A stretch of 64,000 nucleotides of DNA from an uncultured Pelagibacteraceae bacterium (GTDB taxonomy: Bacteria > Pseudomonadota > Alphaproteobacteria > Pelagibacterales > Pelagibacteraceae), in the NCBI GenBank assembly GCA_902595625.1, contig CACJQQ010000002.1, positions 1 through 64,000 on the forward strand. The letters are read 5' to 3'. Positions 20,490 through 30,914 of this stretch are shown here, piece by piece; position 1 is the first letter of the stretch; each line of letters starts with the position of its first letter. Under the pieces are notes generated by a model. The model ran no database searches. It was given only the letters and a program-made list of their open reading frames with translations, and was not told the DNA's origin. The position numbers and the translations under genes were made by a program.

Positions 20490-22724
20490 TTAGAAGGTTG
20501 TTCCTAGGTTAAAGTTAAAGCTTTCAGTTTCATCAGAGCTAGCTTTTGAAAGATTCTGAGAGAGTATAAAAGTCATTGGTCCAATTGGAGAGCTCCAACT
20601 TAGAGCTAATCCTGTAGAAGATCTCAATTCGTTACTTTCATTAATGGTGCTATCATAATCTACACCCCAAACATTACCAAAATCCAAAAATACACCAACA
20701 TCCATATTAGTATCTTCTGGTAAGATATTAGGGAGATTTGCCTCAAAATTTACAGCTGATGCGTAGTTCCCTCCTATATGATCTTTGCCATCCATAGGAC
20801 CTACTTTTCCTTTTTGAAATCCACGTAATCTTTTTGTGCTAAGGTTTTTTCTTTTACTAATTCTTACATCTTCATCATCCAACCCATTTATTGCTGTTAC
20901 GTAAAATTTAGTTGCTCCAATAATATTCTCTGACAATGTTTTGTATATGCTTGAAGACAAAGTATTAGAAACGGCTTTTTTATCAGCATAAAAAGGTAAA
21001 GTTTGTTTGAAAGAAGTAATGGCTCCATTGGTAGGCATAAATGCTCGATCTCTAGTGTCGTAAGAAAAACCGTAAGAACCTGATAATTCAGAAAACTCAC
21101 CGCTTTGCTTTTTTAGTCCCGACGACGCTGAGTCAAGTGTTCGCAGATCATCATAGGATGCGGATATACCGAGACTTGTGAATACATTTTTATATTGTTC
21201 AAATTTTGTGTTAACACCAACACCAACCAGTGTATTTTCAAAACCTTGATCAGGCTTATCATTGTTTAAACTAAATAAATTATAACTAATTTGATTACCT
21301 AAAAAATTGTAGTTAGGATCTAAATATTGAATATCACCTGAGAGTGTTTCTTGATCGACTTCTAATTCAAATTTTATTTTTTTTCCTTTACCAAGCCAAT
21401 TATTTTCAGAAATAGAAACACCAAAAGATCCTCCATTTGTTCCGATACCTGCACCAGCACTTATTTCTCCAGTAGGTTTTTCCTCAATATTGATATCAAC
21501 CACTTTTAAATTATTGTCACTTCCACTTGAAACTTTAGATTTTACGTTTTTAAAAATATTTCTTGATCTAATTTTTGCAACAGATTTATCTAATTTAATT
21601 TTTGTAAAAGGATCACCCTCATCTAATAAAAGTTCACCTCTAATTACATCTTCATTAGTAATATTGTTACCAACAATGTTTATTCGCTCTACTAAAACTT
21701 TCTCACCTTCAAAGATATTAAACTTTATCGTAATATTGTCATCATCAAGTATTTCCTCAACGTTATGTTCTACGAATTGTAAATTATTTTTTTCAATTAA
21801 ATCATCAATTGACTCAAGTAATTTTTGAACTTTAAACGGTGAATAATACTCGCCTATATACTTTTTGTAATCTTTGTTTAGCCCAAGAAATAATTTATTA
21901 TCAAAAGTAGGATCTAAATTTGTATCAATTTTCTTAATAATATATCTTTTGCCAGCTTCTATAGAGTAAATTAAATTTACATCTCCTGATTTTAGTATTT
22001 CAGCAGAGTTTGAATTTATCACCACATCATAATAACCAAGTGACTTATAATAATTTTGAAGCAGTCTTAAGTCTAGATCTACTAAATTTTGACTAAATTT
22101 TGTATTTCTTGAAATGAACTTCCAAAATTTTGACTCTTCACTCGCAATTATATCTTTTAATCTTTTATCTTTAATTTTTTTATCACCAATAAATTTAATT
22201 GAGGTAATTCTAGATTCTTTTCCCCTATCTATCTCAATTATTAAATCTATACTTTTGTTGTCAATATTTTTTACACTTGCATCTACTTTAGAGAAATTAA
22301 ATCCAATAGAAGAATAAAGTTTTTTTATAATTTCAAGATCATTTAAAAGATTAGATTTTATAAATGATCTTTTTTCTTTTATTGAAATAATTTTCTTAAT
22401 CTGTTTTTTTATTCTATTATTTTTTTCACCAACTAATATAAGTTGGTTTACTAATGGATATTCTTTTAAGTCAATTTTTAAAACGTTATTTGAAAAACTC
22501 ACATCAACATTTTCAAAAAAGTTAGTTGAATATAGATTTTTCAAAATTTTGTTAATTTCTTTTTCATCAATCGACTTATTTAAATCTATTTCACCATAAA
22601 TTTTTATTGTTTCATCACTAATTCTTTCATTACCATTTATTTTAATTTGCTTAGAAGATTCGTTTGCGTTAGCAAAGGAGTAGGTAATAAACAGAATGAA
22701 TAAAATTTTAATTATGTTTCCCAT
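20490..22724 (-). CDS. bamA: Outer membrane protein assembly factor BamA
   Basis: 744 aa; POTRA domains and C-terminal barrel (KRLRGFQKGKVGP, terminal ...NFNLGTTF). Confidence 0.95.
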   Translation of the reverse strand: MGNIIKILFILFITYSFANANESSKQIKINGNERISDETIKIYGEIDLNKSIDEKEINKILKNLYSTNFFENVDVSFSNNVLKIDLKEYPLVNQLILVGEKNNRIKKQIKKIISIKEKRSFIKSNLLNDLEIIKKLYSSIGFNFSKVDASVKNIDNKSIDLIIEIDRGKESRITSIKFIGDKKIKDKRLKDIIASEESKFWKFISRNTKFSQNLVDLDLRLLQNYYKSLGYYDVVINSNSAEILKSGDVNLIYSIEAGKRYIIKKIDTNLDPTFDNKLFLGLNKDYKKYIGEYYSPFKVQKLLESIDDLIEKNNLQFVEHNVEEILDDDNITIKFNIFEGEKVLVERINIVGNNITNEDVIRGELLLDEGDPFTKIKLDKSVAKIRSRNIFKNVKSKVSSGSDNNLKVVDINIEEKPTGEISAGAGIGTNGGSFGVSISENNWLGKGKKIKFELEVDQETLSGDIQYLDPNYNFLGNQISYNLFSLNNDKPDQGFENTLVGVGVNTKFEQYKNVFTSLGISASYDDLRTLDSASSGLKKQSGEFSELSGSYGFSYDTRDRAFMPTNGAITSFKQTLPFYADKKAVSNTLSSSIYKTLSENIIGATKFYVTAINGLDDEDVRISKRKNLSTKRLRGFQKGKVGPMDGKDHIGGNYASAVNFEANLPNILPEDTNMDVGVFLDFGNVWGVDYDSTINESNELRSSTGLALSWSSPIGPMTFILSQNLSKASSDETESFNFNLGTTF

Positions 22725-23889
22725 AGTAACGCTCGATTTTTTTAATTGTAGTATTTTTTGCCCAAGTGTCTACAATGTTGATTGTATTTAAATTAGACGG
22801 CTTTCTTATAGCATATTTTTTATAATTTTTGTCTTTCAAAATGTCTAAAATGATTTTTTGTATTCCTAAAAAAGGGATCTTTTTTCTTAAAAAATGCTCT
22901 ACCAGCACCTCATTAGCCGAGTTGATAATTATTCCTGTTCCATCATACTCATTAATGTGGTTTGACAGCCTTATGATAGGAAATACTTTTTTATCTACAT
23001 TTTTAAAAGTTAAATTTTTAATTTTAGGATAATTTTTTTTTATTTTTAAAAAATTTTCGATTTTTATATTTCCATCAAATATGGCATTTACTATTGGTAT
23101 GATCATAGTGGGTTCGTGGTAAACAAATTTTTTTAATCCATTTTTAAAATCAATAATTGCATGAACTAGCGACTCAGGATGAATTATAATATCTAATTTT
23201 TGAGTTGGTAAATTAAATAATCTTTGAGCTTCGATTAACTCTAAAATTTTATTCATTAATGTTGCTGAGTCGATTGAAATTTTTTTACCCATTTTCCATT
23301 TTGGATGTTTTAAAGCTTTTTGTGGTCCAATATTTTTTAACTGAGAAAATTTATAATTAAGAAATGGACCGCCAGATGCAGTAAGATAGACTTTATTAAT
23401 GTCTTGAACATTGTGATTTTTTAGAAGGTTCATTATTGAAAAATGCTCGGAGTCTATTGGGATAATTTTAGTTTTGTTTTTTTTTGCTTCTTTATTTATT
23501 AAGTGCCACCCACAGATAATTGCTTCTTTATTTGCAATTAAAATTTTTTTACTTAACTTAATTAAATAAATAGTTGGTTTTAATCCTTTGATACCGGGTA
23601 TCGCAGAGATAGTAATGTCTGATTTCTTTTTTGTCTTAATTTTTTCAAGATTATTAATGACAGTAGTTTTAGTTTTAGGAAATTTTTTTCTAATTTTTTC
23701 ACATATAAGCTCATTATTGATTAAAAAATAGATTGGTTTATAAATTTTTATCTGTCTACAAATCTCTTTATAATTTTTATTTGCTGAAAATATAAAAGGT
23801 GTAAATAATTTTTTTTTTCTATCAATTATTTTTAAAGTATTGCGCCCAATAGAACCTGTTGATCCTAATATTGATATAAATTTTTTCAT
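22708..23889 (-). CDS. dxr: 1-deoxy-D-xylulose 5-phosphate reductoisomerase
   Basis: 393 aa; ILGSTGSIGRNTL, NKEAIICG, PIDSEH, TASGGPF, IDSATLMNK. Confidence 0.95.
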   Translation of the reverse strand: MKKFISILGSTGSIGRNTLKIIDRKKKLFTPFIFSANKNYKEICRQIKIYKPIYFLINNELICEKIRKKFPKTKTTVINNLEKIKTKKKSDITISAIPGIKGLKPTIYLIKLSKKILIANKEAIICGWHLINKEAKKNKTKIIPIDSEHFSIMNLLKNHNVQDINKVYLTASGGPFLNYKFSQLKNIGPQKALKHPKWKMGKKISIDSATLMNKILELIEAQRLFNLPTQKLDIIIHPESLVHAIIDFKNGLKKFVYHEPTMIIPIVNAIFDGNIKIENFLKIKKNYPKIKNLTFKNVDKKVFPIIRLSNHINEYDGTGIIINSANEVLVEHFLRKKIPFLGIQKIILDILKDKNYKKYAIRKPSNLNTINIVDTWAKNTTIKKIERYYGKHN

Positions 23890-24539
23890 TTAATTAATAA
23901 TGAAAGAGTTATCAAGCCCATTGGAATACCAAAAAATATACCATCAAGTCTATCTAAAATACCGCCGTGTCCTGGTAAAAAATTACCAGTATCCTTTAAT
24001 TTAGCTTTTCTTTTCAAAAAAGAGAAAAATAAATCTCCCAATTGACAAGATATCGAGGTTATCAAAGCAACAATTAAAATTTTTAAATTAAATAAGTTCA
24101 TAAAATAGAAAAATAAAAACGAAATCGTTATTAATGTAAGAATTATTGAACCTAATGCTCCTGTATATGTTTTATTTGGACTTATTTTGGTTAATTTAGG
24201 ACCTTTTAATATTTTACCAAAAATGTAGCCACCTAAATCCGATGCGATACATCCTAATAATAAAATAAAAAGTAAATACTTTAATAAAATATTATTTGAG
24301 GAAAAAAGAAAAATTGCAACAAAGGTAAAAACATAACTTACAAAGAAAATATTAATTAAAGTAAAACTTATTTTTTTTTTAATAATTCTTTTTGAAATTT
24401 CTAGAAATTCTAAAACCGATAGCACGCCCAAAACAAGCAAACTATAAGCTAAAAGTATATTAGAAATAAAGATAAAAAAAACTAATAAAAATAATGCTAA
24501 AGAAGTTAAAATTCTTTTCTTTAAATTACTTGAAATCAT
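23886..24539 (-). CDS. cdsA: Phosphatidate cytidylyltransferase
   Basis: 217 aa, multi-TM; SPNKTYTGALGS, GDLFFSFLKRKAKLKDTGNFLPGHGGILDRLDG signature. Confidence 0.93.
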   Translation of the reverse strand: MISSNLKKRILTSLALFLLVFFIFISNILLAYSLLVLGVLSVLEFLEISKRIIKKKISFTLINIFFVSYVFTFVAIFLFSSNNILLKYLLFILLLGCIASDLGGYIFGKILKGPKLTKISPNKTYTGALGSIILTLITISFLFFYFMNLFNLKILIVALITSISCQLGDLFFSFLKRKAKLKDTGNFLPGHGGILDRLDGIFFGIPMGLITLSLLIK

Positions 24540-25204
24540 ATTTTACCGTAGTTCCTATTTATTTTTTTATATTTATTTATTATCTTAAATAAATCTTTTG
24601 GAGTAAAATCTGGCCACAATTTTTTTAAAAAAAATAGCTCGGTATAAGCCAATTGCCAAAGTAGAAAATTACTTAAACGTTGGTAACCTCCAGTTCTAAT
24701 TAAGATATCAGGATTTGGCAAATTTTTTGTGTATAAATTTCTTTCAAAATTTTTGATTGATATATTTTTTTTTGTTTTTTTCAAAGCTTGGATTATTTCA
24801 TTCTTTGAGCCATAATTAATTGCTAAATTTACAACTATTTTCTTATTTTTTTTTGTAAGTTTGGCAGATTTTTTTAATGTAAGTTTAATATCAGATGAAA
24901 ATTTATTTAATTCACCTAAAATATTTATTTTAATTCCCTGCTTTATTATATTTTTTATTTCTTTTGTAAAATAAGTGTTTATTAATTTGAATATATAATT
25001 TTTTTCATTTTTTGGTCTTTCCCAATTTTCAGAGGAAAAAACGTAAAAAGTTATTATTGGTATTTTCGATTTAATTGATGCGCCAACTATTTTTTTTACA
25101 GTTTCTACACCTTTTAAATGTCCGAAGTTTCTTCCTTTACCTCTTTTTTTTCCCCACCTGCCGTTTCCATCCATAATGAAAGCAACATGGCAAAGTTTGT
25201 TCAT
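24536..25204 (-). CDS. uppS: Isoprenyl transferase (undecaprenyl diphosphate synthase family)
   Basis: 222 aa; FIMDGNGRW, FSSENWERP, IRTGGYQRLSNFLLWQLAYTE. Confidence 0.94.
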   Translation of the reverse strand: MNKLCHVAFIMDGNGRWGKKRGKGRNFGHLKGVETVKKIVGASIKSKIPIITFYVFSSENWERPKNEKNYIFKLINTYFTKEIKNIIKQGIKINILGELNKFSSDIKLTLKKSAKLTKKNKKIVVNLAINYGSKNEIIQALKKTKKNISIKNFERNLYTKNLPNPDILIRTGGYQRLSNFLLWQLAYTELFFLKKLWPDFTPKDLFKIINKYKKINRNYGKI

Positions 25205-25761
25205 ATCTGAATGATCTCTTTTTCTTTTTCTGATAAGATTTTTTCTATATTTTCTATACTTGTATCCGTTAGTTTTTGGATCAATTTTTCATAGTTTTTA
25301 CTGTCATCCTCGGAAATAATTTTATCTTTAAGTTTTTTTTTTAGATCTTCGTTTGCTTCTCTCCTGATGTTTCTAATTGCAACTTTCCCTTTTTCGACCA
25401 TATTTTTTAATATTTTAATTAAGTCTTTTCTTCTTTCCTCTGTTAAATCTGGAATTCTTAATCTAATTATTTGTCCGTCTACTTGAGGATTAATTCCTAA
25501 TTCCGACTTTTGAATTGCTCCTTCTATCAAAGTTATATTTGATTTATCCCATACTTGAATAGAAATTAATCTTGCTTCAGGCACACTGATAGTTGCTAAT
25601 TGATCGACTGGCATTAGTTGCCCGTAAACATCAACTTTAATTGTATCAAGCATATTTGTATTAGCTCTACCAGTCCTTAGTGTAGCTATTTCTTTTTTCA
25701 GAGATTGAATACTTTTATCCATCTTAGATGAATAATTTTTCTCATTAAACTCACTGCTCAC
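25201..25761 (-). CDS. frr: Ribosome recycling factor
   Basis: 186 aa; LRTGRANTNMLD, VPEARLISIQVWD. Confidence 0.96.
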   Translation of the reverse strand: MSSEFNEKNYSSKMDKSIQSLKKEIATLRTGRANTNMLDTIKVDVYGQLMPVDQLATISVPEARLISIQVWDKSNITLIEGAIQKSELGINPQVDGQIIRLRIPDLTEERRKDLIKILKNMVEKGKVAIRNIRREANEDLKKKLKDKIISEDDSKNYEKLIQKLTDTSIENIEKILSEKEKEIIQI

Positions 25762-25763
25762 CC

Positions 25764-26627
25764 TTAAACTCCTTCTCCAACTTTATATCGAACAAAATCT
25801 AAAACTTTAAGTTGATTTTCAAATGAGTTTTCCTTAAGGATTTCTGAAACTTTTTTTTTAGGATCCATTATCCATAATTGGTTTAACAATGAGTTATCGT
25901 TTAAAAATTTGGATATTTTTCCTTTTGAAATTTTTTCTGCCATTTCTGCTGGTTTCCCTGAATTTGTGATTTCTGCTTTTATTATTTCTAATTCTTTACT
26001 AACTAAATTTTCATCTATGCCCTCTTTAGCTATGGCCAAAGGGTTTGATGCAGCAATGTGCATAGCCACTTTGTTTCCAATATCTCTATTTTCTTTTGAT
26101 ACGCCATCTAGCTTAACTAAGGAGATAATTTTTCCAATACCTTTCTCAATAGCTGAATGAACATAATAAAAATTAGTACCTTTAGAACAATCAAAAAATT
26201 TAGTTCTTCTGATTGTGATTTTTTCACCAATCTTTGCAATTAAATTTACTAAATTATCTTTTACTGGAGTCCCGTTAAGCATTTTTGCATCAACAAGTTT
26301 ATTAAGATCACCTTTATTAATAAAATTTAGGTCAGATAATTCCTTGCAAAAATTTATGAAGTCTTGATTTTTTGCAACAAAATCTGTTTCACTATTAATC
26401 TCTATTAAAGAAATATTTCCTTCATTTTCTTTTACTAGTGCCAAACCTTCTGATGCAGTTCTACTCATCTTTTTTGAAGCTTTAGCTATTCCTTTTTTTC
26501 TTAAAAACTCAATTGATTTTTCTAGATCTCCATTCGATTCGTCTAAAGCTACTTTACAATCTTTAAAGCCAACTCCAGTCATCTCTCTTAGTTTTTTAAT
26601 ACTATCTAGCAAATCTTTATTTGGCAT
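25764..26627 (-). CDS. tsf: Elongation factor Ts
   Basis: 287 aa; LREMTGVGFKDCKVAL, INSETDFVAKN. Confidence 0.96.
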   Translation of the reverse strand: MPNKDLLDSIKKLREMTGVGFKDCKVALDESNGDLEKSIEFLRKKGIAKASKKMSRTASEGLALVKENEGNISLIEINSETDFVAKNQDFINFCKELSDLNFINKGDLNKLVDAKMLNGTPVKDNLVNLIAKIGEKITIRRTKFFDCSKGTNFYYVHSAIEKGIGKIISLVKLDGVSKENRDIGNKVAMHIAASNPLAIAKEGIDENLVSKELEIIKAEITNSGKPAEMAEKISKGKISKFLNDNSLLNQLWIMDPKKKVSEILKENSFENQLKVLDFVRYKVGEGV

Positions 26628-26644
26628 TTGAATGGTTATTAAGT

Positions 26645-27382
26645 TTATTTTTCTTTTACTTTGGATAATTTTTCTTCTGCTTTGTCAGGCCCTTTGATAT
26701 TTTTCTCTGCGTCTTTAATAGTGCTTTTTAAAAGTTCACAGTATAAATTTATAGATCTTCTTGCGTCATCGTTACCAGGTATTGGAAAATTTATTCCTGT
26801 TGGATCTGAATTAGTATCTAAAACAGCTATAATAGGTATTCCTAACTTTTTGGCTTCAGCTACTGCCAAAGACTCAACATTAGTGTCTATAATAAATATT
26901 AAATCCGGTGTTTTTTTCATTTCTGATATTCCGCCAAGAGATCTTTGAAGTTTTTCTTTTTCCTTACCAAATTTCAATATCTCTTTTTTTGTAAAACCTA
27001 AGTTTTCTTTGGACAGTTGGCTTTCTAATTTTTTTAATCTTTTTATTGAATTTTGTATTGTATTCCAATTTGTAAGCATTCCACCGAGCCATCGATAGTT
27101 TACATAATACTGGCCTGTTTCTTTAGCTAAATCACTAACTTGTTCCGAGGCTTGTTTTTTTGTAGAAACAACTAATAGTTTTCCTCCTGCAGCAATCACT
27201 TTGTGGACTTCCATTAACGCGTTCTTAATAAAATCAACTGTTTGAGTTAAATCTATAATGTGTATAGAATTTTTTTCCCCAAAAATATATTTTTTCATTT
27301 TTGGGTTCCACCTAAGCGTCTTATGACCAAGGTGTACTCCTGCTTCTAGTAATTGTTTTATATCAACTTTTGGTACGTTCAT
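26645..27382 (-). CDS. rpsB: 30S ribosomal protein S2
   Basis: 245 aa; [35 protein letters not shown]. Confidence 0.97.
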   Translation of the reverse strand: MNVPKVDIKQLLEAGVHLGHKTLRWNPKMKKYIFGEKNSIHIIDLTQTVDFIKNALMEVHKVIAAGGKLLVVSTKKQASEQVSDLAKETGQYYVNYRWLGGMLTNWNTIQNSIKRLKKLESQLSKENLGFTKKEILKFGKEKEKLQRSLGGISEMKKTPDLIFIIDTNVESLAVAEAKKLGIPIIAVLDTNSDPTGINFPIPGNDDARRSINLYCELLKSTIKDAEKNIKGPDKAEEKLSKVKEK

Positions 27383-27389
27383 AATTTTT

Positions 27390-27455
27390 CCGGTTATTCC
27401 ACCACAGTTATTCCAAATTAATGGACCGGTAGGGCAATGCCCTTAAAACTGTGTG
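27390..27455 (-). promoter_or_regulatory. Structured rpsB 5' leader (candidate autoregulatory element)
   Basis: Three complementary helices: 27403-27409/27447-27453, 27431-27435/27439-27443, 27412-27415/27422-27425, plus possible pseudoknot 27425-27429/27390-27394. Confidence 0.6.
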
Positions 27456-27500
27456 CGTAATGTGAAAAGATATATACAATAACTTCAAAAAATCAACAGT

Positions 27501-30500
27501 CTAAACAGTTATTTTTTCGACGTTTTTCATGGCTTTTAAGGCTTTCAAATGGTTAAGATCAAAAAGTCTATTTTCTTTAAGTGAATAAAGAGCTTTTTTG
27601 TTTTTATCTTTAACAACTAAATTTATTTCCGTCTCACCCTTAACAGCCAACAGTTTTTTTACCTCATTCAAGTTATGATTCTCTTTCAGTTCTATAGTTA
27701 CTTTAGAATAAGGCTTGTTAATTACGTCTTCTAGATTAGTGATTTTTTTAACATTAATTCTTTTTTTTGTTGTTTCTCCAATAATTCTATCTTTTTGTAA
27801 AGTTAATACAAAGGACTCTGATTCCTTCAATCTTTCTCGGTTAGTTGTAAGAATTTCAGCAAATAAAAATAATTCAAATTCATTTTCTTTATCGCTTAAC
27901 TTTACTATTGCATATGGGGTGCCTTTTGCGCTTTTCTTTTCTTGAATTGACATAATAGTTCCAGCTACTAACCCTTCATTTACATCACTATCAAAGAATT
28001 GTTTGTAAGAAATTATATTTAGATGATTAAATATTTCATCAAATTCATTTAATGGGTGGTTAGTTAGATAAAAACCTAAAGATTTAAATTCTTCTGAAAG
28101 TAGCTCTTTTTGTGACCAAGGCTTAGATGACAAAAACTCAAATTCTTCTGGATTGTTCTCATCATTATCAAAAAGATTTGTTTGACGATTATCTTTATCA
28201 TCATTTATATTTTTAATCTTTTGTAAAATTTTTGGTATTGAATTTAAAAATTTATTTCTCTCAATATTAAATTCGTCAAAAACTCCTGCTTTAGCTAAAC
28301 CTTCTAATTGAAGCTTGTTTACGTCTTTTGAGCTGATTCTTTTTAAAAAGTTTGTAAAAGAAATAAATTTTCCATTTTTTTCTCGTTCATCTACTATATT
28401 TGATATAGCTTCGTAACCGACATTTTTAATTGCTCCTAATCCATAATAAAGTTTTCCTTCAACAGCTCTAAAATCAGAAAAACATTTGTTTATTGAGGGA
28501 TTAATTATTTTAATATTTAATTTTTTCAACTCCTCAACAAACTCTCTCAATTTAGATGTGTTTGTAAGCTCGGTTGACATAGTGGCTGCAATAAAATCTT
28601 CTTTATGGTATGTTTTAAGGTAAGCTGTTTGATAGGCAATCAAAGCATATGCTGCTGCATGACTTTTGTTAAAACCGTATTGAGCAAAAGGTTCTATCTT
28701 TGTAAAAACAAAATTTGCCACATCTTTTGCAATTCCGTTTTTAATAGCGCCATTAATAAATCGTTCTTTTTGTTTGTCTAACTCAGCTTTTTTCTTTTTG
28801 CCCATTGCCCTTCTTAATATATCTGCTTCTCCTGCAGTAAAACCTGCAAGAGTTTGTGCTATCTGCATTACTTGCTCTTGATAAATAATAATTCCGTAAG
28901 TTGGCTTTAAAATTTCTTTTAAAGTTGGATGAATATAATCTGGCTCTTTGTTTCCATTTTTACAATCATTATAAATAGGAATATTACTCATTGGACCCGG
29001 TCTATACAAAGCCACCAATGCAATTATGTCATCAAACTTATTTGGTTTCATTTGTTTAATTGCTTCTCTCATACCAGTGCTTTCAAGTTGAAATAGTCCA
29101 GTTGTTTCTCCTGTTGAAAGCAGGGAATAGACTTTTTCATCATTATGATTTATTTTGCTTATATCAAGATTTATATTTTTTAATTTTAACCTTTTAACAG
29201 TGTTATCAATAACTGTTAAAGTCTTAAGGCCAAGTAGGTCAAACTTTACTAAGCCTGCATTTTCTGAAGAGTACATGTCATACTGAGTTGATGGCAATAT
29301 AAGATTAGAATTGTGATCAATATACAGTGGAAATTGTTCGGCTAATTTTTCTCCAGCAATAACAACTCCAGCTGCATGTGTAGCCATATTACGATTTAGC
29401 CCTTCTAATTTTAAGGATAATTCTAAAAGTTTTTTAACCTTAATATTATTCTTTACTTCTTCTTTGAACCTAGGTTCTCTATCAATTGACTCTTGTAGTG
29501 TAAGAGGTCTTGAGGGGTCAAAGGGTACCATTTTACAAATTTTATCGACATGACCATATGAAAGTCCTAATACACGACCTACATCTCGCAAGACCATTCT
29601 AGCCTTTAATTTTCCAAAAGTAATTATGTGCGCCACTCCATTTTTATATTTTGATTTTAAGTACTCAAATACCAAATCCCTTTTTTCTTCACAAAAATCT
29701 ATATCAAAGTCTGGCATAGAAATTCTATCTGGATTTAAAAATCTTTCAAAAATTAAATCAAATTCAATTGGATCAAGATCAGTTATATCTAAACAATAGG
29801 CAACTAATGATCCAGCACCTGAACCTCGTCCAGGTCCTACAGGTATTAAATTATTTTTAGCCCATTTAATATAATCAGAAACTATTAAAAAATAGCTAGC
29901 ATAATCCATAGAATTAATAATGTTAATTTCATGTGATAATCTCTCTTCATAAATTTTGATAATCTGTTCTTTTGATTTAATTGTGCTTTTTTTTAGGATA
30001 AAATTGTCAATTCTATTTTCAAGACCTTTTCTTGCAAGCTTTGAAAGTTGCTCTTCGGGTGTATCGTTTTGATTGCTCGCGATAGAAGGTAAAATTGGTT
30101 TTGATTTTTTTGGCTTGAAATTAAATCTTAAATGAAAATTATAATTATTTTCTAAAGACTCAGGTATATCTGAATAAAGATTTTTAATTTCATTTTCTGA
30201 TTTTAAATAATGTTGATTGTTATATTTTAATCTATTTTTATCTTCTATAAAATTTTTTTCTCCTATACAAACTAAAGCATCATGAGCTTCATACATATCC
30301 TGATTCAAGTAAAATACTTCTTGAGTTGCAATTAATGGTATATTAAGTTTTTTTGAAATATTTAGTAAATAATTTTCAAAATTTTTTTCTTGATTTTCAT
30401 CATGTCGTTGAATCTCAATATACATCCTGTCTTTAAAATTATCTTTAAGGGAGTTAAGCAAAATTTCTAAATCTTTAAGTTTATTTTTAAAAAAAAGTTT

Positions 30501-30914
30501 GCCAAAATAATTATTATAATTACCTGTGAGCAAAATTAGATCTTCGCAATTATTTATTATATCTTCTATTGCACAAGCAGGTTCAGATAAATTATTATTC
30601 AAATAGCTTAATGAAGAGAGTTTTGTGAGATTTTTATAACCTTGTTCAGATGTAGCATACAACGTAATTTTTCCGATAACTTTTTGTGCTTTCAAATTAA
30701 TTTGTGTGCCAATTATCGGTTGTGTACCAACTTTAGAGAGCTTTTCAGAAAACTCTAAAGCACCGCATAAATTATAGCTATCTGCTAGACCTAACGATTT
30801 TATTTTATTAACTTTGCAGTAATCAGCAAGCTCATCAATTTTAATCGCACCTTCGCATATAGAGTATTGAGTATGAATTTTTATGTTATTAAAATTTTTG
30901 ACATTTTCAGGCAT
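27501..30914 (-). CDS. dnaE: DNA polymerase III subunit alpha
   Basis: 1137 aa; GPGRGSGAGSLVAYCLDITDLDPI, PDFDIDFCEEKRD, PHP domain N-term. Confidence 0.97.
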   Translation of the reverse strand: MPENVKNFNNIKIHTQYSICEGAIKIDELADYCKVNKIKSLGLADSYNLCGALEFSEKLSKVGTQPIIGTQINLKAQKVIGKITLYATSEQGYKNLTKLSSLSYLNNNLSEPACAIEDIINNCEDLILLTGNYNNYFGKLFFKNKLKDLEILLNSLKDNFKDRMYIEIQRHDENQEKNFENYLLNISKKLNIPLIATQEVFYLNQDMYEAHDALVCIGEKNFIEDKNRLKYNNQHYLKSENEIKNLYSDIPESLENNYNFHLRFNFKPKKSKPILPSIASNQNDTPEEQLSKLARKGLENRIDNFILKKSTIKSKEQIIKIYEERLSHEINIINSMDYASYFLIVSDYIKWAKNNLIPVGPGRGSGAGSLVAYCLDITDLDPIEFDLIFERFLNPDRISMPDFDIDFCEEKRDLVFEYLKSKYKNGVAHIITFGKLKARMVLRDVGRVLGLSYGHVDKICKMVPFDPSRPLTLQESIDREPRFKEEVKNNIKVKKLLELSLKLEGLNRNMATHAAGVVIAGEKLAEQFPLYIDHNSNLILPSTQYDMYSSENAGLVKFDLLGLKTLTVIDNTVKRLKLKNINLDISKINHNDEKVYSLLSTGETTGLFQLESTGMREAIKQMKPNKFDDIIALVALYRPGPMSNIPIYNDCKNGNKEPDYIHPTLKEILKPTYGIIIYQEQVMQIAQTLAGFTAGEADILRRAMGKKKKAELDKQKERFINGAIKNGIAKDVANFVFTKIEPFAQYGFNKSHAAAYALIAYQTAYLKTYHKEDFIAATMSTELTNTSKLREFVEELKKLNIKIINPSINKCFSDFRAVEGKLYYGLGAIKNVGYEAISNIVDEREKNGKFISFTNFLKRISSKDVNKLQLEGLAKAGVFDEFNIERNKFLNSIPKILQKIKNINDDKDNRQTNLFDNDENNPEEFEFLSSKPWSQKELLSEEFKSLGFYLTNHPLNEFDEIFNHLNIISYKQFFDSDVNEGLVAGTIMSIQEKKSAKGTPYAIVKLSDKENEFELFLFAEILTTNRERLKESESFVLTLQKDRIIGETTKKRINVKKITNLEDVINKPYSKVTIELKENHNLNEVKKLLAVKGETEINLVVKDKNKKALYSLKENRLFDLNHLKALKAMKNVEKITV

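Noticed and set aside
21490-21828. 112-aa + strand ORF over bamA, and similar 60-119 aa antisense ORFs throughout (e.g. 38425-38784, 45083-45436)
   Set aside because: All lie opposite well-supported core genes, with no recognisable domains; treated as shadow ORFs.
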